From Paenibacillus sp. FSL R5-0341 (GTDB lineage: Bacteria > Bacillota > Bacilli > Paenibacillales > Paenibacillaceae), in the NCBI RefSeq assembly GCF_037975235.1, contig NZ_CP150241.1, forward strand, positions 1,488,001 through 1,552,000: DNA of 64,000 bases, read 5' to 3'. Positions 39,845 through 49,581 of this stretch are shown in pieces; the first letter of the stretch is position 1, and every line of letters starts with the position of its first letter. The position numbers and the translations under genes were made by a program. A model generated the notes under the pieces. It saw only the letters and a program-made list of their open reading frames with translations. It was not told where the DNA came from and did not search any database.

Positions 39845-39933
39845 GGAGAGATACCCAAGTGGCTATAAGGGGACCCTCTGCTAAGGGGTTAGACTGCGTA
39901 AGCGGTGCGAGGGTTCGAATCCCTCTCTCTCCG
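39845..39933 (+). tRNA. tRNA-Ser (GCT)
   Basis: 89-nt class II tRNA with acceptor GGAGAGA/TCTCTCC, a long variable arm and anticodon loop CTGCTAA. CCA is not encoded. A perfect copy of its 3' end recurs 115 bp downstream. Confidence 0.95.
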
Positions 39934-40056
39934 TTCTGAATTAAACTTCTCTGCAAAGGGATGAGAACCCTAGAGGTTCGTCGGAGCATAAGCTTCGTTA
40001 GCAATACTTCGCAGTCTCGAACGAAGTGAGAGTATCCCTCTCTCTCCGTTCTGAAT
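39919..40056. repeat. Duplicated 3' end of tRNA-Ser flanking a 92-bp insert
   Basis: A 23-bp segment beginning ATCCCTCTCTCTCCG is repeated exactly at 39919-39941 and 40034-40056. The first copy is the real tRNA-Ser 3' end plus eight bases. The intervening sequence has no gene. This arrangement looks like an attachment-site scar or a decayed tRNA duplication. Confidence 0.6.
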
Positions 40057-40060
40057 CACC

Positions 40061-40117
40061 AAAAAAATCCTCTTCACATTAGACCGGTTGACGGTCAGTG
40101 TGAAGGGGATTTTTTTA
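40061..40117. terminator. Bidirectional terminator between tRNAs and ArsR gene
   Basis: AAAAATCC-TCTTCACA pairs with TGTGAAGGGGATTTTT, and an inner GACCG/CGGTC hairpin caps it. Confidence 0.83.
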
Positions 40118-40155
40118 CGTTCTCATTTTTGGTTATCCCTCATAGACGCTTCTGC

Positions 40156-40854
40156 TTAAAGTGAAATGCCCAACACCTCGTATAAACCTTTCTTGCCAGC
40201 ATCCGTTACTTCGACAGAGCGACTTCCTGTTTTTTGACGAATCCAGTCCAGTTCCGATAATCGATGTCTGAGTTGTTCCCCAAGCATACCCGAGAGATGA
40301 TGACGGCGTTCGCTCCAATCCAGACATTTACGAGCGATGGCACGGCGTGACCCCGGCTTCACTTGAAGTTCAATACCGAACGTAGTAAACCACTGCATTC
40401 CTTTCTCTGTAACTTGATAATCCTTGCTATGTTTCTCTTCGGGCTCTGAAAGATAACCCTTCTGTAGTAAGGTCTCACAGAGCGAGATTCCTAATTTCCC
40501 AGCCAGATGACCATAACAGGTCCGTGCATAACTCAGTTGTTGAAGCTGAACGGATTGTTTGAGAGAGCGGATCTGTACAGGTGGAGCAATACTGGCCATG
40601 GTTTCAATCAGATTAGCAATTTCTTTGCTTGCCAGACGGTAGTATCGATGGCGTCCTTGTTGTTCGACTTCGAGTAATCCTCCCACTACGAGTTTAGCGA
40701 GATGGCTGCTTGCTGTCTGGGGAGTGACGCCTGCCATATGAGCAAGCTCTCCTGCGGGCAACGCCCGCCCATCCAGCAAAGACGAAAGAAAAATAGCGCG
40801 GCTTGGATCAGCAATTAACGACGCAACAACAGTAATATTTGGATATACATTCAT
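40156..40854 (-). CDS. ArsR/SmtB-family transcriptional regulator
   Basis: 232 residues, with the winged HTH in the first 95 (GELAHMAGVTPQTASSHLAKL) and a long C-terminal extension of unknown fold. Typical ArsR metal-binding cysteines are absent from the HTH, so a non-metal signal is likely. It is divergent from the flavin reductase-like gene by about 110 bp and probably regulates it. Confidence 0.82.
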   Translation of the reverse strand: MNVYPNITVVASLIADPSRAIFLSSLLDGRALPAGELAHMAGVTPQTASSHLAKLVVGGLLEVEQQGRHRYYRLASKEIANLIETMASIAPPVQIRSLKQSVQLQQLSYARTCYGHLAGKLGISLCETLLQKGYLSEPEEKHSKDYQVTEKGMQWFTTFGIELQVKPGSRRAIARKCLDWSERRHHLSGMLGEQLRHRLSELDWIRQKTGSRSVEVTDAGKKGLYEVLGISL

Positions 40855-40962
40855 ACTTCGATCATATCTGAACTATTCCTGTATTACAATTTTGTTCTAT
40901 CGTCCCTACGGGTCAGATTGAGGTTATAAACCAATGGAATTGGAACAGGAGAGGTACAGAAT

Positions 40963-41622
40963 ATGAAAAAGATAACGAAACAGGACTTTGCCATAGAGCA
41001 GTTGTCCGAGAGTTCAGAAGTGATTCAACATGAAACGCTTAATCCCAGTATTTTATATTATGGTACGCCTGTATTGCTGTTAAGCACATTAAACGAGGAT
41101 GGGTCAACCAACCTGTCTCCACTGTCTTCATCTTGGGCGCTGGGGGATTGTTTGGTTCTTGGTCTAGGTATACAGGGCAAAGCCTATCAAAATCTGAGTC
41201 GACACCCTGAGTGTGTGATTAATTTGCCAGATGCATCTATGTGGAAACAGGTTGAGGCATTGGGGCGTTATACGGGAGTTACCCCGGTTCCTGAGGAGAA
41301 AAGGCAGATGGGCTATACGTTTTGCCAGGATAAATTCACTGTAGCTGGACTGACATCTGAATCATCGGTTCAGGTGGCTCCAGATAAAATAGCTGAATGT
41401 CCGCTTCAGATTGAAGCCGCTGTTCAACACATACGTATTCCTGAACACACACCGTTCATGGCGATTGTGGAAGCGAAAGCGGTGAAGGTGCACGCGCACA
41501 CAAGACTAATATCTGGACCGAACAAAATCAATCCGGAGGAATGGCATCCGCTGATATATAATTTTAGACATTATTACGGATTGGGAGAGAGACAAGGGGG
41601 CAATTTTCGGGCAGAGAATTGA
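40963..41622 (+). CDS. Flavin reductase-like FMN-binding split-barrel protein
   Basis: 219 residues with the split-barrel pattern TPVLLLSTLNEDGSTNLSPLSS and PECVINLP of flavin reductase-like proteins that bind FMN. Small oxidoreductase, substrate unknown. GGAGAGG precedes the ATG. It is paired divergently with the ArsR regulator. Confidence 0.83.
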   Translation: MKKITKQDFAIEQLSESSEVIQHETLNPSILYYGTPVLLLSTLNEDGSTNLSPLSSSWALGDCLVLGLGIQGKAYQNLSRHPECVINLPDASMWKQVEALGRYTGVTPVPEEKRQMGYTFCQDKFTVAGLTSESSVQVAPDKIAECPLQIEAAVQHIRIPEHTPFMAIVEAKAVKVHAHTRLISGPNKINPEEWHPLIYNFRHYYGLGERQGGNFRAEN

Positions 41623-41715
41623 CCTGAGTAGAGGCTTTTTATTAGTCGGGGAAAGATTGGGTAATAGTAAAGATAGACACATGTAAGCATATACATAATG
41701 AAAGAGGTGATGTGC

Positions 41716-42387
41716 ATGGAAGTGGAATACTTGATGCGTGTACTCATAGCTGGAATATGTGGTGTGCTAATCGGATATGAGCGCAAGAACCGAATGAAAG
41801 AGGCAGGAATTCGTACTCATTTTGTGGTCGCCGTCGGTGCTGCCCTGATGATGATTGTGTCGAAGTACGGATTTCAGGATCAGGCCGGTTGGGACAATCT
41901 GTCCCTGGATCCATCTAGGATCGCTGCACAGGTTGTTAGCGGTGTGGGGTTCATTGGCGCTGGCATGATCTTCACGCAGCGGCATACGGTCAGAGGATTG
42001 ACCACAGCGGCAGGCATATGGGCTACAGCAGGCATGGGACTTGCGGTGGGTTCAGGTCTGTATTGGACAGGTGCAGGCGTGACGCTGCTTATTGTAGTGG
42101 CACAGATGCTACTGCATCGGCCTACACGCTGGCTGGTATCCGCTCGAACAGAGACGTTAACCATCCACCTGCAAACGGAGGGAGAGGCTCTGAAGAGTGT
42201 TTTGGCACTGCTGGGGCAGGAAAAGATCTCGGTCATTGGATTTAAAACAGAACAGCAAAAAAGCACAGACTCTGAAGAAGAGACTGTGCTTGAGTTCACA
42301 TTGCAACTGCCGGGTTCATACCGGGGCGAGCAACTGATTATTTTGTTACAGGACGTGCCTCATGTTCGATCTGCTGAGTTGAAATGA
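41716..42387 (+). CDS. MgtC/SapB-family membrane protein
   Basis: 223 residues. The N-terminal 130 are four or five membrane helices with IGYERKNRMKEAGIRTHFVV and VSGVGFIGAGMIF, characteristic of MgtC. A cytoplasmic ACT-like domain follows. Family members modulate ATP synthase or cation homeostasis in low magnesium. AAAGAGGTGATGTGC precedes the chosen ATG; an upstream ATG at 41698 is less likely. It stands alone. Confidence 0.88.
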   Translation: MEVEYLMRVLIAGICGVLIGYERKNRMKEAGIRTHFVVAVGAALMMIVSKYGFQDQAGWDNLSLDPSRIAAQVVSGVGFIGAGMIFTQRHTVRGLTTAAGIWATAGMGLAVGSGLYWTGAGVTLLIVVAQMLLHRPTRWLVSARTETLTIHLQTEGEALKSVLALLGQEKISVIGFKTEQQKSTDSEEETVLEFTLQLPGSYRGEQLIILLQDVPHVRSAELK

Positions 42388-42456
42388 AGCGAACCAGCTT
42401 GGATCAAAAGACGACCCATCCATCCAGATTCAGCGGTTAATTCCATACAGGTTCAA

Positions 42457-43353
42457 TTACTGTCCTTCTCCGACAATCGTTTCCGGACGGGATACGGGTT
42501 TACCTTCAAGCAGGCACTCAATGGCATGTGCGACACCGTGCTCCACATTAGTCAACGTTATGGCTTTGGCTAATGCCTGAATTTCGGGTTCGCCATTACC
42601 CATGGCGATGCCGAGTCCAGCCATTTTTAACATGGAGACATCGTTGAAGTTATCTCCGATCGCTGCTGTATCTTCCATGGAGATGTTCAGGTGAGCCGCC
42701 AATTTGGTGAGGGCATTACCTTTGGATACGTCCGGGTGCTGCATTTCGAAGTTATGCTCAAAGGATACAACCATGGCTACATCGGATCGGGAAGCGAAGT
42801 GTTCTCGTCCTGCCTTTACTTTGTCCGGATTCATGGAGAAGGCCATAATATTGTAAATGCAGGCTTCTGCCGGGATTTCGCTATGGTTGTTTACGCGGTG
42901 ATAATCTTTTTTGTCATAGTGTTTCTTGATGGCCCGAATCATGCGTGCAATGTCCTCACCAGGGTTCGAACCAAGAACGCGTTCCATCTCGGCGAGCAAG
43001 GTCTCATGACTGCTAAGCGGGGCATAGATACCTTGCTGCGTTGAGGCCTCATAATAGAAATCATGATCCTCCAGCCACTGCATGACGGAAGCTGCTGTGT
43101 CACGTTCAAGTGGAAGATGGAATAGACGTTCACCGTCTGCATCATGAATCGTCGCTCCGTTGGAGCCGATAATTGGGGTTTTGATTCCGCCTTCGCGGCT
43201 GATGGTTACCACATCGGAGTAGACACGTCCTGTAGCGATTGTAACCTTCATACCGGATTGCTGTGCTTTTTGAATGGCTGCTGCATTCTCCGGGCTAATC
43301 TGGCTGTCTCTGTTCAATAAAGTTCCATCTAAATCTGTGGCAAATAATTTCAT
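42457..43353 (-). CDS. Cof-type HAD-IIB phosphatase
   Basis: 298 residues with motif I DLDGTLLN, motif II TGR and the C-terminal GDNFNDVSML motif of Cof-type sugar-phosphate or flavin phosphatases. The start at 43353 has AAGGAG 11 bases upstream. It begins four bases after the DeoR stop and forms an operon with it. Confidence 0.9.
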   Translation of the reverse strand: MKLFATDLDGTLLNRDSQISPENAAAIQKAQQSGMKVTIATGRVYSDVVTISREGGIKTPIIGSNGATIHDADGERLFHLPLERDTAASVMQWLEDHDFYYEASTQQGIYAPLSSHETLLAEMERVLGSNPGEDIARMIRAIKKHYDKKDYHRVNNHSEIPAEACIYNIMAFSMNPDKVKAGREHFASRSDVAMVVSFEHNFEMQHPDVSKGNALTKLAAHLNISMEDTAAIGDNFNDVSMLKMAGLGIAMGNGEPEIQALAKAITLTNVEHGVAHAIECLLEGKPVSRPETIVGEGQ

Positions 43354-43357
43354 ATAT

Positions 43358-44134
43358 TTACAACTCCTTATCATCTGTGGGTTCAGGAATGAGAATCTCA
43401 ACCTGTTGTTCGGCTAGAAAAACAAGCCATTCTTTGGTTGGCCATTGATCCGTAATCAATACATCCACCAATGACCAGTCGGCAAAACGATAACCATAAC
43501 GTCTATCAAACTTGGATTGATCGGCAAGAACAACGACTTTCTTGGCAGCCTTCATCATTTGGTGTTTAATTTTCCCTTCCTCTTCGGAAGCGCTGAAGCC
43601 ATCCATGGTGATACCGCCAATTCCGATAAAGGCTTTATCTACATAATAGTGGGAGAGAGTCTCGATAACAGAGGTACCGTAGACATAACGTTGTTCCTTA
43701 TCCACTTTGCCGCCGAGTAAACGAATCTGGACAGCTGTGTGATTGGAGAGAAGATCAGCGGAATGAATCGAATTAGTAATGACGGTACAGGATTTGCCGT
43801 TCAAGTTCTCGGCACAGGCCTGCACGGTCGTGGAAGAATCCAGAATAATGATCTCGCCTTGTCTTACAATGGCCGCAGCGAGTTTGCCGATGGCTCTTTT
43901 TTCCTCAGATACATCGAGTAAACGGTCTTTGTAGGATCTGAATTCTTGCGGAGGAGGGGGGAGAATCGCACCGCCACGTGTTCGAATAATGGCATCCTGT
44001 TCCTCAAGCTTGATCAGATCCCTGCGTGCAGTATCCCGTGATACATCAAACAAGGTGACAATATCATCGGCTGAGATGCGATTGTGTTTGCGTAGATGTT
44101 CAACAATGAGCTGCATTCGTTCTTCTTGAAACAA
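43358..44134 (-). CDS. DeoR-family transcriptional regulator
   Basis: 258 residues: N-terminal DeoR HTH (ISADDIVTLFDVSRDTARRDL) and C-terminal sugar-phosphate sensor domain (GKVDKEQRYVYG, IGIGGI). The TTG at 44134 is preferred because GGAGG lies eight bases upstream; the GTG at 44143 overlaps that site. It precedes the Cof phosphatase, which probably acts on the inducing sugar phosphate. Confidence 0.88.
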   Translation of the reverse strand: MFQEERMQLIVEHLRKHNRISADDIVTLFDVSRDTARRDLIKLEEQDAIIRTRGGAILPPPPQEFRSYKDRLLDVSEEKRAIGKLAAAIVRQGEIIILDSSTTVQACAENLNGKSCTVITNSIHSADLLSNHTAVQIRLLGGKVDKEQRYVYGTSVIETLSHYYVDKAFIGIGGITMDGFSASEEEGKIKHQMMKAAKKVVVLADQSKFDRRYGYRFADWSLVDVLITDQWPTKEWLVFLAEQQVEILIPEPTDDKEL

Positions 44135-44183
44135 ACATGTCACCTCCGGTTGTATGGATGACCGTACTTATACTGATACTTTA

Positions 44184-44212
44184 ATTATAAGTATTCTTAA
44201 TGTGCTTTGCAA
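44184..44212 (-). promoter_or_regulatory. SigA promoter of the deoR-cof operon
   Basis: On the minus strand TTGCAA and TATAAT are 17 bases apart, about 50 bases before the start codon. The remaining 230 bp to tRNA-Glu hold only the tRNA promoter. Confidence 0.82.
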
Positions 44213-44377
44213 TATTATAAGTGAATATAAGTTTTTGTAAGTGTTTTAATGGGTGATTTACATTTTTCCTGCACAGGGATGACATTGGCATGAATAGGGA
44301 AGGTGGCGATTAATGGGTTTCTGAAGAGCAGTATCAACAGGCAAAAAAGGCTTGGGAAATAAATTTTAAAAAAAGTG

Positions 44378-44407
44378 TTGCAAGTATAAAATGTCCTGTG
44401 GTATACT
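44378..44407 (+). promoter_or_regulatory. Promoter of the tRNA-Glu/Lys/Leu cluster
   Basis: TTGCAA and TATACT are 18 bases apart, 36 bases before tRNA-Glu. Confidence 0.7.
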
Positions 44408-44442
44408 CATTCTTGTCGCCAAGAAAGACAACTTGTTATTAA

Positions 44443-44514
44443 GGCCCGTTGGTCAAGGGGTTAAGACACCTCCCTTTCACGGAGGTAACAGGGGTTCGAA
44501 TCCCCTACGGGTCA
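44443..44514 (+). tRNA. tRNA-Glu (TTC)
   Basis: 72-nt cloverleaf; acceptor GGCCCGT/ACGGGTC, anticodon stem CCTCC/GGAGG around CTTTCAC. CCA is not encoded. Confidence 0.97.
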
Positions 44515-44620
44515 TATCTTCACCACCTCATGAGATTTATATTTTCGATGAGAAATCCTCAAAGTCATTGCTCTTAGAGACAAGAATGAAGCGTGGCACA
44601 TCCGGTGAAGTTTACAGCAA

Positions 44621-44696
44621 GAGCCATTAGCTCAGTTGGTAGAGCACCTGACTTTTAATCAGGGTGTCGAAGGTTCGAGCCCTTCATGGCTCACCA
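44621..44696 (+). tRNA. tRNA-Lys (TTT)
   Basis: 76-nt cloverleaf; acceptor GAGCCAT/ATGGCTC, anticodon stem CCTGA/TCAGG around CTTTTAA, CCA encoded. Confidence 0.97.
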
Positions 44697-44714
44697 TTTT
44701 TTACAATTGAATAT

Positions 44715-44797
44715 GCGGTCGTGGTGGAATGGCAGACACGCTATCTTGAGGGGGTAGTGGGTGTATACCCGTGGAGGTTCGAGTCCTCTCGACCGCA
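44715..44797 (+). tRNA. tRNA-Leu (GAG), copy 1
   Basis: 83-nt class II tRNA; acceptor GCGGTCG/CGACCGC, anticodon loop TTGAGGG, variable arm GGGT-gtat-ACCC. A second copy at 57742 differs in this arm by a paired change. Confidence 0.95.
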
Positions 44798-44815
44798 TCA
44801 CAGCAACAACGTTAT

Positions 44816-44857
44816 AAGATAGACTCTCATGATCATTCGTGGGAGTCTATCTTTGTG
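44816..44857 (+). terminator. Terminator of the tRNA cluster
   Basis: AAGATAGACTCTCA pairs with TGGGAGTCTATCTT (one G-U) and is followed by a short T tract. Confidence 0.8.
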
Positions 44858-44969
44858 TTATACGTTATACCTCATCATATTTCGGGGATTTAAAGGCTGA
44901 GCATTCAGGAATAATGTGGTATAATTCAAGCAGATGAGTTGATTATTACGGTTGGAAGGCGGTTCTTGT

Positions 44970-45395
44970 ATGCAGTCGATCTATGAGCGAATTGAACACC
45001 TGATTGCCGAACGAGGAATGACCAAGAAGGCTTTCTGCCAACAGCTGAAGATTAGCACGGGCAATCTGGGTGATTGGAAACGTGGCAAGTCTATTCCAAG
45101 TACGAATAAGTTAATTGAGATTGCTTCGTTTTTTGATGTGAGCCTCGACTGGCTCATGATTGGGCGTCCATCGAAGGAAGCGATGGTGCGGGAAAAACGG
45201 GAGGATTATTTTTTTGACGTGTTGCGGCAATTGAATTGCCAGGAAAGCGAATTATCGACTGTGGAACAGTCTTTTATCAGTGAATATATCGAGTTTACCC
45301 GTTACCGAAAATCCAAGGAAAGCAAAGATGCAGGCGACTATCGCTATAAGGCTGACAACAAATCAGAGAACAATTCTGAGGGAAACGAAGCGTAA
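44970..45395 (+). CDS. XRE-family regulator
   Basis: 141 residues, with an N-terminal HTH (MTKKAFCQQLKISTGNLGDW) and a charged C-terminal tail. The ATG at 44970 follows GGAAGGCGG. A TATAAT at 44920-44925 is a likely -10. Target unknown. It is convergent with the urease operon and shares its terminator. Confidence 0.83.
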   Translation: MQSIYERIEHLIAERGMTKKAFCQQLKISTGNLGDWKRGKSIPSTNKLIEIASFFDVSLDWLMIGRPSKEAMVREKREDYFFDVLRQLNCQESELSTVEQSFISEYIEFTRYRKSKESKDAGDYRYKADNKSENNSEGNEA

Positions 45396-45428
45396 GTGAT
45401 ATGGACAGCATCCTTAGACTGAATGTAC

Positions 45429-45482
45429 AAAAACCTCTGGACTAATCCGAACACACTCGGAGACAGTTCAGAGGTTTTTTGT
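45429..45482. terminator. Bidirectional terminator of the XRE gene and ure operon
   Basis: AAAAACCTCTG pairs with CAGAGGTTTTT, with an inner TCCGA/TCGGA pair; T tracts occur on both strands. Confidence 0.85.
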
Positions 45483-45503
45483 GTTAACTTATGATCGATA
45501 TCT

Positions 45504-46352
45504 TTATTTACGAAAAACGAGGGTTTCTTTGCCCAGCAGATGGGGACGAAGTGTATTCCAGATCTGAAGACACTGTTCCTGAAGCTCCCAGGCTGCCATG
45601 CCAAGGAGTCGAACGCCGATGCCGCCGGTTGCCAGCAAACTTGCCCCTGCGAGCATTCGTCCATCTGGTGGCAGAGCGGATCTGACCTGTTCCAGCTCGG
45701 CAGTACCCAGTCCCGGGGCAATCATCCACAATGCAGCCGTGTGAGTATAGTGAAGGAGGGATGCTGAGTGTTTGGGGTCATCGGTTTCCGGATCGAGTCC
45801 GAATCGATCCCAGACAGCCAGTTTCTCGCCTTGCCATATCTCCGTCAAGCTGCGGTAACGCTCAAATTGGAATGCTTCTCCCCGATGAATTCGTCCGGCA
45901 GACCAGATATCTGCATAGGCCAGGATCGCCTGTTCTTCCAGCTCAAAGGTTACAGTGAGTGATGAAGAACTGCCTTTGAAAGGAATTACACATTCAGGAA
46001 AGTATTCCAGCGTGGCCCCTTTTCCCAACCGAAAGTGATGATTGACGGATGAGGGAATGGAAGGTGTGGGATGAAGCCTGGTAGCAGATGTGCTGCTCAG
46101 CATGACATGGGTGCCTTCCCCTAATTCCCACTCGGAATGATAGTGATCCCCGTTGAGGACTCCGGGAGAAACGTCTGACGTGTACACGCATAATTCGGTT
46201 CCACCTCCGGGAGGTCGAAAGGATCGGCTAAACCGGAGGGGGGCGCTGTAATAACGATCAGTCATGACAGTTCGCTCGCCTTGAAAGGCAAAGGTGGCCC
46301 GAAGCTCGCTGCGGCGCGTGACGGGCTCACCTGCACTTTCGTCCCGATTCAT
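45504..46352 (-). CDS. ureD: Urease accessory protein UreD (UreH)
   Basis: 282 residues. UreD is the scaffold that recruits UreF and UreG to apo-urease for nickel insertion. The N-terminal strand pattern (LRATFAFQGERT, APLRFSRSF) and the WELGEG-type core agree with the family. The chosen ATG at 46352 lies 28 bases after the ureG stop; the frame continues into ureG but without a site. It is the last gene of the operon. Confidence 0.85.
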   Translation of the reverse strand: MNRDESAGEPVTRRSELRATFAFQGERTVMTDRYYSAPLRFSRSFRPPGGGTELCVYTSDVSPGVLNGDHYHSEWELGEGTHVMLSSTSATRLHPTPSIPSSVNHHFRLGKGATLEYFPECVIPFKGSSSSLTVTFELEEQAILAYADIWSAGRIHRGEAFQFERYRSLTEIWQGEKLAVWDRFGLDPETDDPKHSASLLHYTHTAALWMIAPGLGTAELEQVRSALPPDGRMLAGASLLATGGIGVRLLGMAAWELQEQCLQIWNTLRPHLLGKETLVFRK

Positions 46353-46380
46353 CTCTGTTCCCGTGGGGACAGAAGATGAA

Positions 46381-47100
46381 TTAATGCGAGTGAGTGCCAT
46401 GCTCATGGCTGTGTGAATGCAGATGTGCAGCGGAAGCATCGTCATCCATATATTGATGTTCAAGCCAGTGGACAATCTCGGATACACCCTCACCGCTCAT
46501 TAGATTAGACATGACGTAAGGGCGGCCTTCGCGTACCCGCTCGGTATCATTTTTCATCACTTCCAGGCTTGCTCCAACGTAAGGAGCGAGGTCGGTTTTG
46601 TTAATTAACAACAGATCTGAACGGGTGATGCCGGGACCGCCTTTGCGAGGAAGTTTCTCCCCTTGGGCAACGTCGATAATGTAGATGAACACATCGGCCA
46701 GTTCTGGACTGAATGCAGCAGAGAGATTGTCACCGCCGCTCTCGATGAAGATCAGTTGTAGATCTGGGAAACGTTCAATCAACTCGTCAACTGCTTCGAA
46801 ATTCATGGAGGCATCCTCACGAATAGCCGTGTGCGGGCATCCGCCTGTCTCAACGCCGATAATACGCTCTGGTGCCAGGGCGTTCTGACGCAGCAAGATT
46901 TCGGCATCTTCCTTGGTATAAATGTCATTCGTGATGACAGCAAGGCTATACCGTGTACGCAGTGCCTTGGACAGCTTCTCCACAAGGGCTGTTTTACCTG
47001 AACCTACTGGTCCACCAATGCCAATTCGCATCGGACGACTCCGATCAAATTCGTTGCGTTTCCACTCCGGATGATGCGTATGATTAGCTCCTCCACACAT
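46381..47100 (-). CDS. ureG: Urease accessory GTPase UreG with histidine-rich ends
   Basis: 239 residues. GTP hydrolysis drives nickel delivery to urease. P-loop [11 protein letters not shown] near residue 29, ESGGDNL and the metal-binding CPH of GGCPHT are all present. The N-terminus contains CGGANHTHH and the last 14 residues hold seven histidines. Such a tail is unusual for UreG and resembles the nickel-binding tails of UreE or HypB. No ureE is in this operon, so the tail may store or hand over nickel (inference). Confidence 0.93.
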   Translation of the reverse strand: MCGGANHTHHPEWKRNEFDRSRPMRIGIGGPVGSGKTALVEKLSKALRTRYSLAVITNDIYTKEDAEILLRQNALAPERIIGVETGGCPHTAIREDASMNFEAVDELIERFPDLQLIFIESGGDNLSAAFSPELADVFIYIIDVAQGEKLPRKGGPGITRSDLLLINKTDLAPYVGASLEVMKNDTERVREGRPYVMSNLMSGEGVSEIVHWLEHQYMDDDASAAHLHSHSHEHGTHSH

Positions 47101-47133
47101 AACAATTCCTCCTTGGTTATATAAAAGTTGTAG

Positions 47134-47829
47134 TTAAGACATAAATAGCCGCGCGGGTAAGGTTTCGTGCCGCATGGCGTAGATTTCCTGGGCGATTCCG
47201 AAGCTGCGCATGTCTTCCGGGTCATTTTCCCGAATGAGAGCCCATTCCGCTTCAATATCATCAAGCAGTTTCTGAATCAACATCTGCGCTTCCGTTTGTC
47301 CGATGGGCAGCAGGCGAAGTGCGCTGTTCACATAAGCGTTCACTGAGGTATACAGATGCCCGGTAACGGCTTCGTCCAGTCCAATCTCCAATTGATAGTT
47401 GATATAACCGTGAATGGTTGTGATGCCGCAATATGCGCCGTATTCCTGTATGGCCTTATCAATCAGGGAAAAGTCCATCCATGGATAGAGTGAACGGGCG
47501 AGCTTGAGCAGTCGCTTTCCCATTTTGTGTCCGCTTTCCCTGAGTTCCCGAGGGGAACGCTGGGCGTGGACGCGTTTGTCATACAGAGCAAGTAGAGCGG
47601 CGTCTTGCTGTTTTATCGCTTGATAGACGCCTTTGATGGCAAGGCCATCTAGTCTTACAAGACTGGAATGAAGCTGGCTGCGAATAAACTGTTCAAGCTG
47701 GGCGGTATTTCGTACGGTGCCATCATGCGTGTAGGCTTCCAGACCAAAGGAATGGGAGAAACCACCGATGGGCAGGGCTGAATCCAGCAGCTGAACGTAA
47801 CGGAGTAGCTTCGTGCCACTGTTCATCAT
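47134..47829 (-). CDS. ureF: Urease accessory protein UreF
   Basis: 231 residues. UreF binds UreD and regulates UreG GTPase activity. Family features are LLDSALPIGGFSHSFGLE near the start and a C-terminal MRHETLPARLFMS. GGGGG lies before a doubled ATG. It is 33 bp from both neighbours. A second, divergent copy is at 56614-57321. Confidence 0.93.
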   Translation of the reverse strand: MMNSGTKLLRYVQLLDSALPIGGFSHSFGLEAYTHDGTVRNTAQLEQFIRSQLHSSLVRLDGLAIKGVYQAIKQQDAALLALYDKRVHAQRSPRELRESGHKMGKRLLKLARSLYPWMDFSLIDKAIQEYGAYCGITTIHGYINYQLEIGLDEAVTGHLYTSVNAYVNSALRLLPIGQTEAQMLIQKLLDDIEAEWALIRENDPEDMRSFGIAQEIYAMRHETLPARLFMS

Positions 47830-47862
47830 GAGTGCCCCCTTATCAGCTAATCCGTATTCCTA

Positions 47863-49581
47863 TCAAAACATAAAGTACCGCTGTGCCATAGGCAACTCGT
47901 CTGCGGGTTCGCAGGTGAGAAGCTCGCCGTCGGCGCGCACCTCATAGGTTTCGGGATCGACTTCAATAACGGGGGTGACGTCGTTATGAATCATGTCTTT
48001 TTTGCTGACTGAGCGGCAGCCTTTGACGGGTTCAACCCGCTTTTTCAAGCCCAATGACTCTTTGATCCCTGCTTCTGCTGCGGCTTGGGATACAAATGTG
48101 ATCGATCCGCTGGCAATGGCGCTACCATAGGCTCCGAACATCGGTCTGCCGAATACGGGCTGAGGTGTCGGGATGGACGCATTGGGATCACCCATCTGGG
48201 CGAACGTAATCATGCCACCTTTAATGACGATCTCGGGTTTTACACCGAAGTAAGCCGGTTTCCATATGATTAGATCTGCCAGCTTTCCAACTTCCACCGA
48301 ACCGACGAGGTGTCCGATTCCATGAGCGATAGCGGGATTGATGGTGTACTTGGCGACATATCTCTTGATCCGATCGTTATCGGAGGGAGAATCCGGGTTG
48401 AGTTCGAGTTTGCCACGCTGTTTTTTCATTTTGTCGGCTGTCTGCCAGGTACGGATAATGACTTCGCCCACTCGGCCCATGGCTTGTGAATCGGAACTGA
48501 TGATGCTGAACACGCCTAGATCATGCAAAATGTCTTCGGCCGCAATCGTCTCGGGGCGAATCCGCGAATCCGCAAAAGCGACATCTTCCGGGATGGAAGG
48601 GTCCAGATGGTGACACACCATTAACATATCCAGGTGCTCTTCTACAGTGTTGCGTGTGTATGGTCGTGTTGGATTAGTTGATGAGGGGATAACGTAGGAC
48701 TCCCCAGCTGCCCGGATAATATCCGGTGCGTGTCCGCCACCAGCGCCTTCTGTGTGGTAGGTGTGGATCGTCCGGCCGTTAATCGCAGCCAGTGTGTTTT
48801 CGAGAAATCCGGTTTCGTTCAGTGTATCGGTATGGATAGCGACTTGAACATCATGTTCTCCGGCAGCAGTCAGACATGCATCGATCGCGCTCGGGGTAGT
48901 ACCCCAATCCTCATGCAGCTTCAGGCCGATTACACCCGCTTCAATCTGTTCGACTAAAGGTGCGGTGGTGGAGCTGTTGCCTTTACCAAGGTAACCAATG
49001 TTCATGGGGAAAGCTTCTGCGGACTCTAGCATCCGGTGAATGTGCCAGGCTCCTGGTGTGCAGGTGGTGGCTTTGGTTCCTGTTGCCGGTCCTGTTCCGC
49101 CGCCGATCATGGTCGTGACCCCGGAGGATAATGCAGTTTGAATCTGCTGTGGGCAGATGAAATGAATATGGGTATCAATGCCGCCGGCAGTTACAATCAT
49201 GCCTTCACCAGCGATGATTTCGGTGGAAGCTCCGATGACTAGTGCGGGATGAACACCATCCATCGTGTCCGGGTTACCAGATTTGCCAATGGCGCAGATA
49301 TGACCATCCCGAATGCCGATATCTGCTTTTACAATGCCCCAATGATCGATAATGATAGCGTTGGTGATAACAGTATCAGGAGTGCCGTTACTTCGCAGAG
49401 CAGAGGTGGACTGGCCCATCCCGTCGCGGATAACCTTGCCACCCCCGAATTTGCTCTCGTCTCCGTAGACAGCATAATCATGTTCAATCTCTGCCCATAG
49501 TTCGGTATCTGCAAGTCTGACAGCATCACCGGTTGTGGGTCCGAACATCGACGCGTATTGTTCGCGGCTCATTCGTTTCAT
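47863..49581 (-). CDS. ureC: Urease alpha subunit
   Basis: 572 residues, the normal length. The catalytic subunit hydrolyses urea to ammonia and carbamate. The carbamylated lysine is in GLKLHEDWG near residue 219, nickel ligands in HIHF and [15 protein letters not shown], and the mobile-flap histidine in [13 protein letters not shown] near 325. The start has GGAGGTGAACC and overlaps the ureB stop by four bases. Confidence 0.98.
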   Translation of the reverse strand: MKRMSREQYASMFGPTTGDAVRLADTELWAEIEHDYAVYGDESKFGGGKVIRDGMGQSTSALRSNGTPDTVITNAIIIDHWGIVKADIGIRDGHICAIGKSGNPDTMDGVHPALVIGASTEIIAGEGMIVTAGGIDTHIHFICPQQIQTALSSGVTTMIGGGTGPATGTKATTCTPGAWHIHRMLESAEAFPMNIGYLGKGNSSTTAPLVEQIEAGVIGLKLHEDWGTTPSAIDACLTAAGEHDVQVAIHTDTLNETGFLENTLAAINGRTIHTYHTEGAGGGHAPDIIRAAGESYVIPSSTNPTRPYTRNTVEEHLDMLMVCHHLDPSIPEDVAFADSRIRPETIAAEDILHDLGVFSIISSDSQAMGRVGEVIIRTWQTADKMKKQRGKLELNPDSPSDNDRIKRYVAKYTINPAIAHGIGHLVGSVEVGKLADLIIWKPAYFGVKPEIVIKGGMITFAQMGDPNASIPTPQPVFGRPMFGAYGSAIASGSITFVSQAAAEAGIKESLGLKKRVEPVKGCRSVSKKDMIHNDVTPVIEVDPETYEVRADGELLTCEPADELPMAQRYFMF

